64,000 nt of DNA from Bacteroides sp. M10 (GCF_014334015.1 NZ_CP060488.1:1694501-1758500), one strand, 5' to 3'; shown: positions 36,115 through 46,278, numbered from the stretch's first letter. The notes: generated by a model from the sequence alone, not told the origin. A program made the numbers and translations.

Positions 36115-38226
36115 ATGAAAAAGTCCTTATTAGTCTTAGCTTTATTGTTTTCATTGGTATCCTTTGCTCAATCTCCGGCCGATAAATCTTTTCCTCCGGA
36201 AGAGTTGTTTGCTCTAGGATCTTACTATTACCCCGAGCAATGGGATTCCTCCCAATGGGAACGTGATTTGAAGAAAATGTCGGAGATGGGAATCAAGTTC
36301 ACCCATTTTGCGGAGTTCGCCTGGGCCATGATGGAGCCGGAAGAAGGAAAGTATGATTTTGAGTGGCTGGATCGTGCCGTCTCTTTAGCAGAGAAATATG
36401 GTCTGAAGGTAATTATGTGTACTCCTACTCCCACACCTCCCGTCTGGCTGTCAAAAAAGTACCCCGACATACTGATTCAGCGGGATAATGGAGTTTCTAT
36501 TCAACACGGACGGCGTCAGCATGCTTCCTGGAGTAGCGACCGTTACCGTCGTTATGTAGAAAACATTGTTTCCCGTCTGGCAATGCGTTATGGCAATCAC
36601 CCTGCTGTTATCGGCTGGCAGATTGACAACGAGCCGGGACATTACGGAGTAGTGGATTACAGTGAAAATGCACAAATAAAATTCCGTGTCTGGTTACAGA
36701 AGAAATACGGCACCATCGACAAACTGAATGATACATGGGGCACCTCTTTCTGGAGCGAAACCTATCAGAACTTCGAGCAGGTTCGCCTTCCCAACCAGCA
36801 GGAGGTACCTGAAAAGCCCAATCCTCATGCCATGCTCGACCTGAACCGTTTTATGGCGGACGAATTGGCGGGCTTTGTTAATATGCAGGCAGACATCCTC
36901 CGGCGGCATATCCACAAAGACCAATGGATCACTACCAACCTGATTCCTGTTTTCAATCCGGTTGATCCGGTACGGATCGATCATCCGGACTTCCTGACCT
37001 ACACCCGCTATCTGGTGACCGGACATAATCAGGGAATAGGCAGCCAGGGTTTCCGGATGGGTATTCCGGAAGATCTCGGTTTCTCAAACGACCAGTTCCG
37101 TAATCGCGTAGGTAAAGCCTTTGGAGTTATGGAACTCCAACCCGGGCAGGTGAACTGGGGAATGTATAACCCCCAACCTTTACCCGGTGCCGTCCGTATG
37201 TGGGTGTATCACGTTTTTGCAGGTGGTGGGAAGTTTGTGTGCAATTACCGTTTCCGTCAACCTCTGAAAGGCAGTGAGCAATACCATTACGGCATGATAA
37301 TGACCGATGGGGTGACTCTTTCTCCGGGCGGTGAAGAATATGTACGTATTACGCAGGAGATGAAAAAGCTTCGTGCCGCCTACGATAAGAAAAGCCGTAT
37401 GCCCAAACAGCTGGCTTCCCGACGCATTGGACTGCTTTTCGATATGAACAACTATTGGGAAATGGAGTTCCAGCGTCAGACAGACCAGTGGCGGACGATG
37501 CCGCACATACATAAGTATTACAACCTGCTAAAGTCCTTCGCCGCTCCCGTCGATGTGATCTCGGAGAAGGAGGATTTTTCAGATTATCCCTTCCTGATTG
37601 CGCCGGCTTATCAGTTGCTTGATAACAATTTGGTAAAACGTTGGACTGAATACGTGAAGAATGGGGGACATCTGATTCTGACCTGCCGTACCGGTCAGAA
37701 AGACCGTGACGCCAAATTGTGGGAGGCTCCTTTAGCGGCTCCTATTCATCAACTGGCCGGAATAAACAGCTTGTACTATGACCATCTGCCTCACAGTCTC
37801 TACGGAAAAGTAGATTTCGGCAGTGAGGAATACGCCTGGAACAATTGGGCGGACGTACTAACCCCGGCTGCCGGAACAGATGTGTGGGCTGTGTATGCGG
37901 ACCAGTTTTATAAGGGAGCTGCTTCCGTGATACACCGTAGGCTGGGTAAAGGAACGGTCACCTATATCGGAACGGATACCGATGACGGCAAATTGGAGAA
38001 AGAAGTAGTACGTCGTGTATATACGGAAGCCGGCGTACCGACTGAAGATTTACCGTACGGAGTGGTGAAGGAATGGCGTGACGGTTTTTACATCGCCTTG
38101 AATTATACGTCGGACATTCAGGAAATAGTCATTCCCGATGAGGCAGAAGTACTGATTGGCAGTGCACGCCTTGAACCTGCGGGAGTAGTGGTGTGGAAAG
38201 AAAAATCGGACAACAAGTATAAATAA
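36115..38226 (+). CDS. GH42-family beta-galactosidase
   Basis: About 703 aa starting MKKSLLVLALLFSLVSFAQ (signal peptide); a Met 7 codons earlier (36094) is possible. TIM barrel beginning ALGSYYYPEQWDSSQWERDL, acid/base Glu in VIGWQIDNEPGHYG (about 172), nucleophile Glu in VMELQPGQVNWG (about 339). A trimerisation-like domain follows (DVISEKEDFSDYPFLIAPAY, GGHLILTCRTGQKDRD) and a C-terminal small beta domain. GH42 enzymes cleave terminal beta-galactose, often from galactan or arabinogalactan oligosaccharides; the signal peptide puts this one in the periplasm. It lies between GH43 and GH3 in one operon, 16 bp before the GH3. Confidence 0.93.
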   Translation: MKKSLLVLALLFSLVSFAQSPADKSFPPEELFALGSYYYPEQWDSSQWERDLKKMSEMGIKFTHFAEFAWAMMEPEEGKYDFEWLDRAVSLAEKYGLKVIMCTPTPTPPVWLSKKYPDILIQRDNGVSIQHGRRQHASWSSDRYRRYVENIVSRLAMRYGNHPAVIGWQIDNEPGHYGVVDYSENAQIKFRVWLQKKYGTIDKLNDTWGTSFWSETYQNFEQVRLPNQQEVPEKPNPHAMLDLNRFMADELAGFVNMQADILRRHIHKDQWITTNLIPVFNPVDPVRIDHPDFLTYTRYLVTGHNQGIGSQGFRMGIPEDLGFSNDQFRNRVGKAFGVMELQPGQVNWGMYNPQPLPGAVRMWVYHVFAGGGKFVCNYRFRQPLKGSEQYHYGMIMTDGVTLSPGGEEYVRITQEMKKLRAAYDKKSRMPKQLASRRIGLLFDMNNYWEMEFQRQTDQWRTMPHIHKYYNLLKSFAAPVDVISEKEDFSDYPFLIAPAYQLLDNNLVKRWTEYVKNGGHLILTCRTGQKDRDAKLWEAPLAAPIHQLAGINSLYYDHLPHSLYGKVDFGSEEYAWNNWADVLTPAAGTDVWAVYADQFYKGAASVIHRRLGKGTVTYIGTDTDDGKLEKEVVRRVYTEAGVPTEDLPYGVVKEWRDGFYIALNYTSDIQEIVIPDEAEVLIGSARLEPAGVVVWKEKSDNKYK

Positions 38227-38242
38227 CCCAATAACAAGAAAA

Positions 38243-40522
38243 ATGAAGATAAGAAATCTTATATCTTGCGCCCTTTGCGGGCTTACTCTCTTTGCCTGCT
38301 CACCATCCGGGGGAGGGAAAGATAGGGAAATGGACCGTTTCATTACCGACTTAATGGACCGGATGACTCTCCGTGAGAAACTCGGACAATTAAACCTGCC
38401 TTCGGGCGGTGATCTCGTGACAGGTTCGGTGATGAACGGTGAACTTAGCGATATGATTCGCAAACAGGAAATAGGCGGCTTCTTCAATGTCAAGGGGATC
38501 CAGAAAATTAATGCCCTGCAACACCTTGCGGTAGAAGAAAGCCGGTTGAAAATACCTCTACTTGTAGGTGCAGACGTTATCCACGGTTACGAAACTATTT
38601 TTCCAATCCCATTGGCACTGTCCTGTAGTTGGGATACGCTGGCCGTCGAACGTATGGCACGCATCTCCGCCATTGAGGCCAGCGCAGACGGTATTAACTG
38701 GACATTCAGCCCGATGGTCGATATTTGTCGTGATGCCCGTTGGGGACGTATCGCAGAAGGGAACGGAGAAGATCCTTACCTGGGTTCTTTAATGGCAAAA
38801 GCGTATGTGCGTGGTTATCAGGGAAACAATATGCAAGGCAACGATGAAATTCTTGCCTGCGTGAAACATTTCGCACTTTATGGGGCGTCCGAATCGGGAC
38901 GCGATTACAATACAATGGATATGAGCCGACTACGTATGTATAACGAATATCTGGCTCCTTATAAAGCTGCCGTTGACGCTGGTGTAGGCAGCATCATGAG
39001 CTCGTTTAATATCGTTGACGGTATTCCTGCCACAGCCAACAAATGGTTACTGACCGACCTGCTCCGGAATGAATGGGGCTTCGGAGGACTATTGGTAACA
39101 GATTACAATTCGATAGCCGAAATGTCCTCCCATGGTGTCGCCCCTCTGAAGGAAGCCTCCATTCGCGCTTTACAGGCAGGAACGGATATGGATATGGTTT
39201 CATGCGGGTTCCTCAATACATTGGAGGAATCCCTGAAAGAAGCGAAGGTAACGGAAGAGCAGATTAATATGGCTTGTCGCCGTGTATTGGAAGCCAAATA
39301 TAAACTGGGACTGTTCTCCAATCCGTATAAATATTGCGATGCCCTGCGTGCCAAAGAGAAACTTTATACGCCTGAACACCGTTCTGCTGCACGTGCGATT
39401 GCAGCTGAAACATTTGTTCTGTTGAAGAATGACAACAACCTGCTTCCACTTGAACAAAAAGGCAGGATTGCCCTGATCGGTCCAATGGCAGACGCACGTA
39501 ATAATATGTGCGGTATGTGGAGCATGACATGTACGCCGTCTCGTCACAGAACATTGTTGGAAGGAATTCGCGCGGCAGCGGGTGACAAGGCTGAAATTCT
39601 ATATGCGAAAGGCAGCAACATATATTATGATGCGGAAACAGAAAAAGCAGCTACGGGCATTCGCCCGCTGGAACGTGGAGACAACCGGGAACTGTTGGAC
39701 GAGGCTTTACGCGTGGCTTCCCGTTCAGACATCATTGTTGCCGCTTTGGGTGAATGTGCGGAAATGAGCGGTGAATCGGCTTCACGCACCAGTCTTGAGA
39801 TACCCGATGCACAACAGGATTTATTGAAGGCTTTAGTGAAGACGGGCAAACCTGTCGTACTTCTTCTGTTCACGGGACGTCCTTTAGTCTTAAACTGGGA
39901 GGATGCGAATGTTCATTCCATATTGAATGTCTGGTTTGGCGGTAGCGAAACAGGGGACGCGGTTGCCGATGTATTGTTTGGCAAGATCACTCCAAGTGGC
40001 AAACTGACAACTACCTTCCCGCGTTCAGTGGGACAGCTGCCGTTATTCTACAATCATTTGAATACGGGTCGTCCTGATCCCGACAGTCGTATGTTCAACC
40101 GCTATGCCAGCAATTATCTGGATGAGAGCAATGAACCTCTGTATCCGTTCGGATATGGTTTGAGTTATACGGACTTTGTTTATGGTGAGTTGCAGATTAG
40201 CTCGGAAACCTTGCCTAAAAATGGTGAGTTGACTGTGTCTGTCACTGTAACAAACAAGGGGAACTACGATGGTTACGAAACGGTACAACTGTATCTTCGT
40301 GATATTTATGCGGAGATCGCCCGTCCGGTGAAAGAGCTGAAAGGTTTTGAACGCGTCTTCCTGAAGAGCGGGGAAAGCCGTGATGTTAAGTTTGTTATTA
40401 CGGAAGATGACTTGAAATTCTATAATTCCGAATTACATTATGTTTACGAACCCGGAGAATTTGATGTTATGGTAGGACCGAACTCCCGTGATGTACAAAC
40501 AAAAAGTTTCCAAGCAAAATAA
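38243..40522 (+). CDS. GH3-family beta-glycosidase, lipoprotein
   Basis: 759 aa. Lipobox TLFACSPSGG. N-terminal TIM barrel: MTLREKLGQLNLPSGGDLV, IPLLVGADVIHGYETIFPI, nucleophile Asp in GGLLVTDYNSIAEM (about 287). Alpha/beta sandwich domain with EMSGESASRTSLEIPDAQQD (acid/base region near the E-x-S-G-E motif). C-terminal fibronectin-III-like domain (YGLSYTDFVYGEL, VTNKGNYDGYETVQLYLRD). Cleaves terminal beta-glucosides or beta-xylosides; GH3 specificity cannot be read from sequence alone. Third gene of the GH43-GH42-GH3 operon. It has a close relative at 42970. Confidence 0.94.
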   Translation: MKIRNLISCALCGLTLFACSPSGGGKDREMDRFITDLMDRMTLREKLGQLNLPSGGDLVTGSVMNGELSDMIRKQEIGGFFNVKGIQKINALQHLAVEESRLKIPLLVGADVIHGYETIFPIPLALSCSWDTLAVERMARISAIEASADGINWTFSPMVDICRDARWGRIAEGNGEDPYLGSLMAKAYVRGYQGNNMQGNDEILACVKHFALYGASESGRDYNTMDMSRLRMYNEYLAPYKAAVDAGVGSIMSSFNIVDGIPATANKWLLTDLLRNEWGFGGLLVTDYNSIAEMSSHGVAPLKEASIRALQAGTDMDMVSCGFLNTLEESLKEAKVTEEQINMACRRVLEAKYKLGLFSNPYKYCDALRAKEKLYTPEHRSAARAIAAETFVLLKNDNNLLPLEQKGRIALIGPMADARNNMCGMWSMTCTPSRHRTLLEGIRAAAGDKAEILYAKGSNIYYDAETEKAATGIRPLERGDNRELLDEALRVASRSDIIVAALGECAEMSGESASRTSLEIPDAQQDLLKALVKTGKPVVLLLFTGRPLVLNWEDANVHSILNVWFGGSETGDAVADVLFGKITPSGKLTTTFPRSVGQLPLFYNHLNTGRPDPDSRMFNRYASNYLDESNEPLYPFGYGLSYTDFVYGELQISSETLPKNGELTVSVTVTNKGNYDGYETVQLYLRDIYAEIARPVKELKGFERVFLKSGESRDVKFVITEDDLKFYNSELHYVYEPGEFDVMVGPNSRDVQTKSFQAK

Positions 40523-40691
40523 AATAACATCTGAGCAGGTGAAAACATTTGTGTTCGTGGGTATACTTCTCCTATATTAGTATTATCGAACTAGTTTTTG
40601 TCAGTTCTAGTGTTTAATTTTAAAGTTTCGGTAAAAAATTATCAAAGCATTGATAAACGATTAAAAATCAATTAATTCAATAAGTACACTT

Positions 40692-41078
40692 ATGAAAGAA
40701 AATTTAGGTTTATCACGAACCATCATGGTCTTTCTTATGGCGATGTTGTGCTTTCCATGGGCAATAGCACAAACCATCACTGTAACCGGTACCGTTATGG
40801 ATTCTGAGAAGGAACCCCTCATTGGAGTTTCTGTCGTACAAAAGAACGCCCGCACTAACGGTGTTGCCACCAATTCTGATGGCAAGTTTACAATCAAAGT
40901 TCCTCAAAATGCTACATTAATATTTAGCTATATAGGTTATATGGTATATAACGAGCATGAGGCGACGTTACCCATTGCAACCGTTGATGGTCCATATTAT
41001 CGTTGGACTGATGTAAAGAATTATTTTGAGAGTATAATATTCGGAGTCCTTACAAAGACCTCGGATACTAAAAACTAA
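40692..41078 (+). pseudogene. susC remnant: N-terminal domain joined to an unrelated tail
   Basis: Residues 1-28 are a SusC-type signal peptide (MVFLMAMLCFPWAIAQ) and 29-80 a CarboxypepD_reg-like domain (VTGTVMDSEKEPLIGVSVVQ, IKVPQNATLIFSYIGY). At about base 40945 the family pattern stops, and 45 residues follow that do not fit a plug or barrel (LPIATVDGPYYRWTDVKNYF ...). The SusC box, plug and barrel are missing. Best read as the scar of a deletion that removed most of susC and joined its start to the tail of a downstream gene. It ends 4 bp before the GH127 start, so the fused frame may still help translate that gene. Confidence 0.72.
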
Positions 41079-41082
41079 TAAG

Positions 41083-42948
41083 ATGAAGTTTAGATTTTGG
41101 ATATGCTCAGCCTTGGTTATCGGAGCGATGTCTTCTACCATGATGGCTGAAGAAAAAAAAACGACACTAGGGATTCAAAATGTGAGAATTGATGGTTATG
41201 TGGGCAATCGCATCAACAATAGTATTGCTAACATCACTATGCCTGTAGATATCGACCTCTTGGTGCAACCATTCCGTACACAAGATGAAACCCAAAACCG
41301 ATGGCAATGTGAATTCTGGGGCAAATGGGTGCAAGGCGCTATTGCTTCCTATCGATATCACGTCGATGACACCTTGTATGAAAAAATCGAGAAATCGGTG
41401 ACATTGATGATTGCATTGCAGTTGCCCAATGGTTACATAGGCAATTATGATAAGGAGCACCAACTCCAAGGATGGGACGTGTGGGGTCGCAAGTACACCA
41501 CGCTTGGCTTCCTCAAGTGGTATGACCTCACTGGCGACAAGAAAGCTCTTGATGCTGCTTGCAGATTGATTGACTATACAATCACTCAGCTTGGTCCGAG
41601 TGCTACACCTGTTTACACTACAGGTTGCTACAAGGGCATGGCTTCCGGTTCAATACTAGAGCCCGTGGTAATGCTTTACAACGTCACTAAGAATAAGAAA
41701 TATCTCAATTTTGCCGAGTATTTGGCTTATAGCCTTGACGAAGTGGGCGGTCCACAACTCATCACACTTGCTGACACCCGTCTCGATCGTCGTTTCCCAG
41801 TGGATGAATCCGACTGGTGGAGCAACGATAATGGTCAGAAGGCCTATGAGATGATGTCGTGCTATGTAGGGTTCCTTGAGTTGTATAAGGTGACTGGTGA
41901 AACTCGCTACCTTGACGCTGTGGAAAAGGTAGTGAAGCGTATCATGGATGAAGAAATCAACATCTGTGGCTCGGGTGCAGCATCGGAATGCTGGTTTGGC
42001 GGTAAGCAACGTCAGACTGAGCCTAACATCGATGCAATGGAGACTTGTGTCACTTTTACTTGGATGCAACTTAACAAGCGCCTACTCGAAATTACCGGAA
42101 AGCCCGTTTATGCTGAAAACATCGAAAAAAGCATATTCAATGCACTCCTTGCAAGCATGAAGTGTGATGGCACTGAAATTGTAAAGTATCTCCCGCTTGA
42201 GGGATTCCGTATGGGTGCTGACGGACAGTGTGATATGCCATTACACTGTTGCAATGCCAATGCTCCTCGCGCTTTCGCAATGATTCCACGCTATGCTTAT
42301 CGGGTTCAAGATGGTGCCGTTGATGTAAACTTGTTCACACCATCTTCTGCTGAAGTGAAGGTGGGCAAAAATGTGGTAAAACTCACAATGACTACTGATT
42401 ATCCCCAAAAGGGCAATTCGGAAATCACTGTAAAATGCAAGAAGAAACTAGCATTTGCAATACGTGTGCGCATCCCTAAATGGGCAGAAGATGTCTATAT
42501 TCAAGTGAACGGCAATTCAATCAATGGTGTAGTTGCCGGTGAATATGCTGTAATCGACCGCACTTGGAATAATGGCGATAAAGTGACTATCAACTTTGAA
42601 ATGACACCTCAATTGGTTATGCTTAACAATCATCAGGCAATTATTCGCGGCCCAATCACTCTTGCTCGTGATAGTCGCTTCAGTGATGGATTTGTGGACG
42701 AAGCTTGTATTATACCTACCAACAAGAATGGCAAGGTGGAACTACGCAAAAGTGCAATACCAGAAAATATGTGGATGGCCTATGAAATTGTAGTACCTGT
42801 AGGTACCTATAACAACGACGGTCAGATGCCCACACGTACTATCCACCTTTGCGATTTTGCTTCAGCATGTAATGATTGGAACTTCAATGGACGCTATCGC
42901 GTATGGCTTCCAAGACCCATCGAAGTTCGCTTCCAACCTCGTAGATAA
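41083..42948 (+). CDS. GH127-family beta-L-arabinofuranosidase-like enzyme
   Basis: 621 aa. Signal peptide MKFRFWICSALVIGAMSSTM. (Alpha/alpha)6 barrel of the former DUF1680 (TLMIALQLPNGYIGNYDKEH, GFLKWYDLTGDKKALDAACR). The GH127 zinc-site residues are present: Glu and Cys in MDAMETCVTFT-like IDAMETCVTFTWMQLN (about 320 and 322), and a Cys pair in MPLHCCNANAPRAFAMIPR (about 389-390), matching the Glu338/Cys340/Cys417/Cys418 set of HypBA1. C-terminal beta domains follow. Removes beta-linked L-arabinofuranose, as found on extensin and some pectins. 21 bp before the second GH3. Codon choice (many CTT/CTC, CGC) looks different from the Bacteroides genes around it. Confidence 0.92.
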   Translation: MKFRFWICSALVIGAMSSTMMAEEKKTTLGIQNVRIDGYVGNRINNSIANITMPVDIDLLVQPFRTQDETQNRWQCEFWGKWVQGAIASYRYHVDDTLYEKIEKSVTLMIALQLPNGYIGNYDKEHQLQGWDVWGRKYTTLGFLKWYDLTGDKKALDAACRLIDYTITQLGPSATPVYTTGCYKGMASGSILEPVVMLYNVTKNKKYLNFAEYLAYSLDEVGGPQLITLADTRLDRRFPVDESDWWSNDNGQKAYEMMSCYVGFLELYKVTGETRYLDAVEKVVKRIMDEEINICGSGAASECWFGGKQRQTEPNIDAMETCVTFTWMQLNKRLLEITGKPVYAENIEKSIFNALLASMKCDGTEIVKYLPLEGFRMGADGQCDMPLHCCNANAPRAFAMIPRYAYRVQDGAVDVNLFTPSSAEVKVGKNVVKLTMTTDYPQKGNSEITVKCKKKLAFAIRVRIPKWAEDVYIQVNGNSINGVVAGEYAVIDRTWNNGDKVTINFEMTPQLVMLNNHQAIIRGPITLARDSRFSDGFVDEACIIPTNKNGKVELRKSAIPENMWMAYEIVVPVGTYNNDGQMPTRTIHLCDFASACNDWNFNGRYRVWLPRPIEVRFQPRR

Positions 42949-42969
42949 TAATAGACAACAATATAAGAG

Positions 42970-45246
42970 ATGAATATTATGAAACTCTCCCTTATTGCAA
43001 TGGTATCACTGGTAATGATGCCAATTGCACAAAGCAAAGATACTAAAATGAATACGTTCATCGACAAATTAATGTCGCAGATGAGCATTGAAGAAAAAAT
43101 TGGTCAGCTTAACTTGCTCCCTGCTCCCACCGAGATTGTAACAGGAACAAAACAAACCGACGATTTTATAGATAAAATTCGCAAAGGAGAAGTGGGTGGT
43201 GTGCTCAACTGCAAAGGCGTAAAAAATGTTCTCGAACTCCAACGACTCAATATTGAGAATCACCGATTGCGCATTCCCATGATTGTGGGTATGGATGTTA
43301 TTCACGGGTTTGAGACTATTTTCCCTATTCCCCTAGCTCAAGCATGCTCTTGGGATACAGTTGCAGTAAAGGCTAGTGCACGCATCAATGCTATTGAGGC
43401 AACTGCCGACGGACAAATGTGGACCTACAGCCCAATGGTTGACATTTGTCGCGATCCTCGTTGGGGACGTATGGCAGAAGGTTATGGTGAAGACCCATTT
43501 CTTGGCAGTGCAATGGCCAAAGCTTTGGTTGAAGGATACCAAGGCACTGACCTTACCGACCATACCACGATGATGGCTTGCGTGAAGCACTTTGCCCTTT
43601 ATGGTGCATCAGAAGCTGGTCGTGACTACAACACAGTGGATATGAGTCGTGTGAATATGTACAACTACTTCCTTCCTCCTTACAAGGCGGCAATAGAAGC
43701 CGGTGCCGGTTCGGTAATGTCATCATTCAATGTCGTTGATGGTGTCCCTGCTACTGCCAACAAATGGCTCCTCACCTCTCTTCTTCGCAATGAGTGGAAG
43801 TTCGGTGGTTTTATTGTTACCGACTATGCATCAATTTTTGAGATGACAGCCCACGGCATTGGCAACCTAAAAACATCTGGAGCGTTAGCGCTCAAGGCTG
43901 GTACCGATTTTGACATGGGTGCAGAGTCGTTTATTTGCCACCTTAAGGAGGCTCTTGACGAAGGACTAGTAACCGAGGAAGAAATTAACAAAGCTTGCCG
44001 TCGCATGCTTGAAGCAAAATGGAAACTGGGTCTTTTCGAAGATCCATACCGCTACTGCGACCTCAACCGCTTTAATAAGGATGTTTATAACGAGAAACAT
44101 CTTGCTGCTGCACGCGAAATGGCTGCCAAAACTTTTGTCCTACTTAAAAATGACGGCGTTCTACCATTGGCAAAGAAAGGCACTATCGCTCTTGTGGGTC
44201 CAATGGCTGATACACGCACCCACATGGCAGGCATGTGGAGCGTGGCAGCTGTTCACGAACGCCACGAGACCCTGAAAGAATCAATGACTAAGGCACTTAA
44301 AGGTACCGGAGCAAAACTGCTATATACAAAAGGCTGCAACTTCGTACACAACGCCGAACAAGAAGCTATCATCTGCCGTTATGGTCATTCCATTCGTGAT
44401 AATCGTAGTGAAAAAGAAATGCTCCACAAGGCACTTGAAATTGCCAAGAAGGCCGACGTAATACTCTTTGCTGGTGGTGAAGCATCGGAAAGCTCGGGTG
44501 AAAGCAGTTCGCGTTCAAGTCTTGAAACCTACGATGCCCAGCACAATCTCCTTATTGAGCTCAAAAAACTTGGTAAACCCATTGTAATGCTCAACTTCTC
44601 TGGACGAAGCACTATTCTCAATTGGGAGGACGCCAACCTCAATGCCATTCTCAATGTGTGGTTTGGTGGTAGCAAAGCTGGTGATGCTATTTGTGACGTT
44701 GTGTTTGGCAACAAGTCTCCAAGTGGACACCTTGTTACTACATTCCCAAAGAGTGAAGGTCAAATTCCACTATACTACAATCATTTGAATACAGGACGCC
44801 CTGCTACAAAAAAGTGGTTTCAACTTTATACATGCAGTTACATGGATATTGACAATGAGCCACTCTATCCATTTGGCTACGGTTTGTCATATACCACTTT
44901 TGAATATGGCGACATAGTGCTTGACACAAATGAAATGACTGAAATCGGAAAAATCAAAGTCAGTGTAAGGGTTGCTAATACTGGTAATTATGATGGTGCT
45001 GAAGTTGTACAACTTTACATCCGCGATGTCTTTGCAAGCATCTCTCGCCCAGTGAAGGAACTTAAAGGATTCAAGCGCATTGACCTCAAGAAAGGCGAAA
45101 GCCAAGTGGTGGAATTTGAAATCACTGCTGACCTTCTTAAGTTCTACAATAGTAGCTTGAAGTATGTGTGCGAACCTGGTGATTTTGAACTGATGATCGG
45201 TCCCAACAGCCGCGACACTAAATCGGTCAACATCACTCTTAAGTAA
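42970..45246 (+). CDS. GH3-family beta-glycosidase (second copy)
   Basis: 758 aa. Signal peptide without an evident lipobox Cys (MKLSLIAMVSLVMMPIAQS; Met at 42979 equally good). Same domain order as the GH3 at 38243: IPMIVGMDVIHGFETIFPI, nucleophile Asp in GGFIVTDYASIFEM (about 283), ASESSGESSSRSSLETYDAQ in the second domain, and an FN3-like C-terminus (PFGYGLSYTTFEYGD). It aligns to the first GH3 along its whole length with roughly 60% identical residues by eye, so they are paralogs or xenologs. It differs in lacking the lipid anchor and in codon use, which supports a separate origin for the GH127-GH3 pair. Confidence 0.93.
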   Translation: MNIMKLSLIAMVSLVMMPIAQSKDTKMNTFIDKLMSQMSIEEKIGQLNLLPAPTEIVTGTKQTDDFIDKIRKGEVGGVLNCKGVKNVLELQRLNIENHRLRIPMIVGMDVIHGFETIFPIPLAQACSWDTVAVKASARINAIEATADGQMWTYSPMVDICRDPRWGRMAEGYGEDPFLGSAMAKALVEGYQGTDLTDHTTMMACVKHFALYGASEAGRDYNTVDMSRVNMYNYFLPPYKAAIEAGAGSVMSSFNVVDGVPATANKWLLTSLLRNEWKFGGFIVTDYASIFEMTAHGIGNLKTSGALALKAGTDFDMGAESFICHLKEALDEGLVTEEEINKACRRMLEAKWKLGLFEDPYRYCDLNRFNKDVYNEKHLAAAREMAAKTFVLLKNDGVLPLAKKGTIALVGPMADTRTHMAGMWSVAAVHERHETLKESMTKALKGTGAKLLYTKGCNFVHNAEQEAIICRYGHSIRDNRSEKEMLHKALEIAKKADVILFAGGEASESSGESSSRSSLETYDAQHNLLIELKKLGKPIVMLNFSGRSTILNWEDANLNAILNVWFGGSKAGDAICDVVFGNKSPSGHLVTTFPKSEGQIPLYYNHLNTGRPATKKWFQLYTCSYMDIDNEPLYPFGYGLSYTTFEYGDIVLDTNEMTEIGKIKVSVRVANTGNYDGAEVVQLYIRDVFASISRPVKELKGFKRIDLKKGESQVVEFEITADLLKFYNSSLKYVCEPGDFELMIGPNSRDTKSVNITLK

Positions 45247-45317
45247 AAATCAATGAGGGTGTTCGAAAAATGAATTGTATCCTAAAAAAATGGACAGTAA
45301 ATTATTAACTTATCGTG

Positions 45318-45350
45318 AAAGAGTTTGGTATTGCACCAGACTCTTTTTCT
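45318..45350 (+). terminator. Terminator after the GH127-GH3 operon
   Basis: AAAGAGTTTGGT (45318-45329) pairs with ACCAGACTCTTT (45335-45346) with one G-U pair and a 5-nt loop, followed by a T-rich tract. It is 70 bp after the GH3 stop and lies outside the IS66 ends. Confidence 0.75.
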
Positions 45351-45497
45351 TTTAACCTAAATTTGATTCTCTTATTGTTGTAACGGTCTAATATTCCTCT
45401 AAAGCCTTTATAAGTAAGCGTCTGAATAAATCCATCTTTTTCTAAGCCTTTTCCTTTGCTACTTTTGTATCCCTAATTAATCATATCGTTTTCCATT

Positions 45498-45932
45498 ATG
45501 ATACAGAAGAAGAAGTACATGACGCGCGAGGAATTTGTCAAGATTCTTCGCCGTCAAAAGGCCAGTAATCTGAATGTAACAGATTTTTGTCACAATGAGG
45601 GCTTTCATCGCTCCAAGTTCTACGAATGGAGACTGCGTTTTAAGATCACAGATGAAGAGCTTGCTTGTTCTCCCATGGAGGAAATGGTAGGTTTTAGTCC
45701 CATCATAATCGAGGACCAGACAGCTTTACCAGTTTCCCATACCGTTCCGGCACCATCTCCTGCCATAGAACCTTACAAGCCAGTGAAACAACCTTGCAAG
45801 GTAGTAGACAACTCCGAGATCTCCCTTGAACTTCCCAACGGAATGAAACTGAAATTTAAAGGTCAGTACGGTTGCAAGTCCGCCCTAAATTTTATCTCAA
45901 AAATATATAATGCCAATGTTCTGCCTAAATGA
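45498..45932 (+). CDS. tnpA: IS66 accessory protein TnpA-like
   Basis: 144 aa. N-terminal helix-turn-helix region (MTREEFVKILRRQKASNLNV, FCHNEGFHRSKFYEWRLRFK), then a proline-rich linker (PVSHTVPAPSPAIEPYKPVK) and ISLELPNGMKLKFKGQYGC. This is the small first protein of IS66 elements, needed for transposition in family members. Its end overlaps the next gene by 23 bp. Confidence 0.85.
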   Translation: MIQKKKYMTREEFVKILRRQKASNLNVTDFCHNEGFHRSKFYEWRLRFKITDEELACSPMEEMVGFSPIIIEDQTALPVSHTVPAPSPAIEPYKPVKQPCKVVDNSEISLELPNGMKLKFKGQYGCKSALNFISKIYNANVLPK

Positions 45933-46278
45933 TAATATGCGTTACTTCCTGTGCGGTGGCTATACTGACATGCGCAAAAGAATTTTCGGTCTCAGCGGCC
46001 TTGTTCATGATAAGATGGGTGGTGATGTGAGAAACGGTGATGTCTACCTGTTCGTGAACCGCGCCAAAAACCGTTTGAAATTACTTCATGCGGAAACCGG
46101 CGGCTTGGTTCTGTACGAGAAGCTGCTTGAAGAGGGCACTTTTAAACTGCCCGATTACGATCCCGGAACGAAGTCATATCCCATGACCTGGAGCGATCTG
46201 GTGATGATGGTTGAAGGTATAAGTGAGGACAAGAAAAACCGCCAGAGGCGTCTGCGGGATCTGAAAAGCAGATGGTGA
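45910..46278 (+). CDS. tnpB: IS66 Orf2/TnpB protein
   Basis: 122 aa at most; starts at 45916 or 45937 (MRYFLCGGYTDMRKRIFGLS) are also possible. Family core: GYTDMRKRIFGLSGLV, GDVYLFVNRAKNRLKLLHAE, LYEKLLEEGTFKLPDY. This is the IS66 Orf2 family of unknown biochemical role, always next to TnpC. The overlap with tnpA suggests translational coupling. Confidence 0.88.
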   Translation: MPMFCLNDNMRYFLCGGYTDMRKRIFGLSGLVHDKMGGDVRNGDVYLFVNRAKNRLKLLHAETGGLVLYEKLLEEGTFKLPDYDPGTKSYPMTWSDLVMMVEGISEDKKNRQRRLRDLKSRW

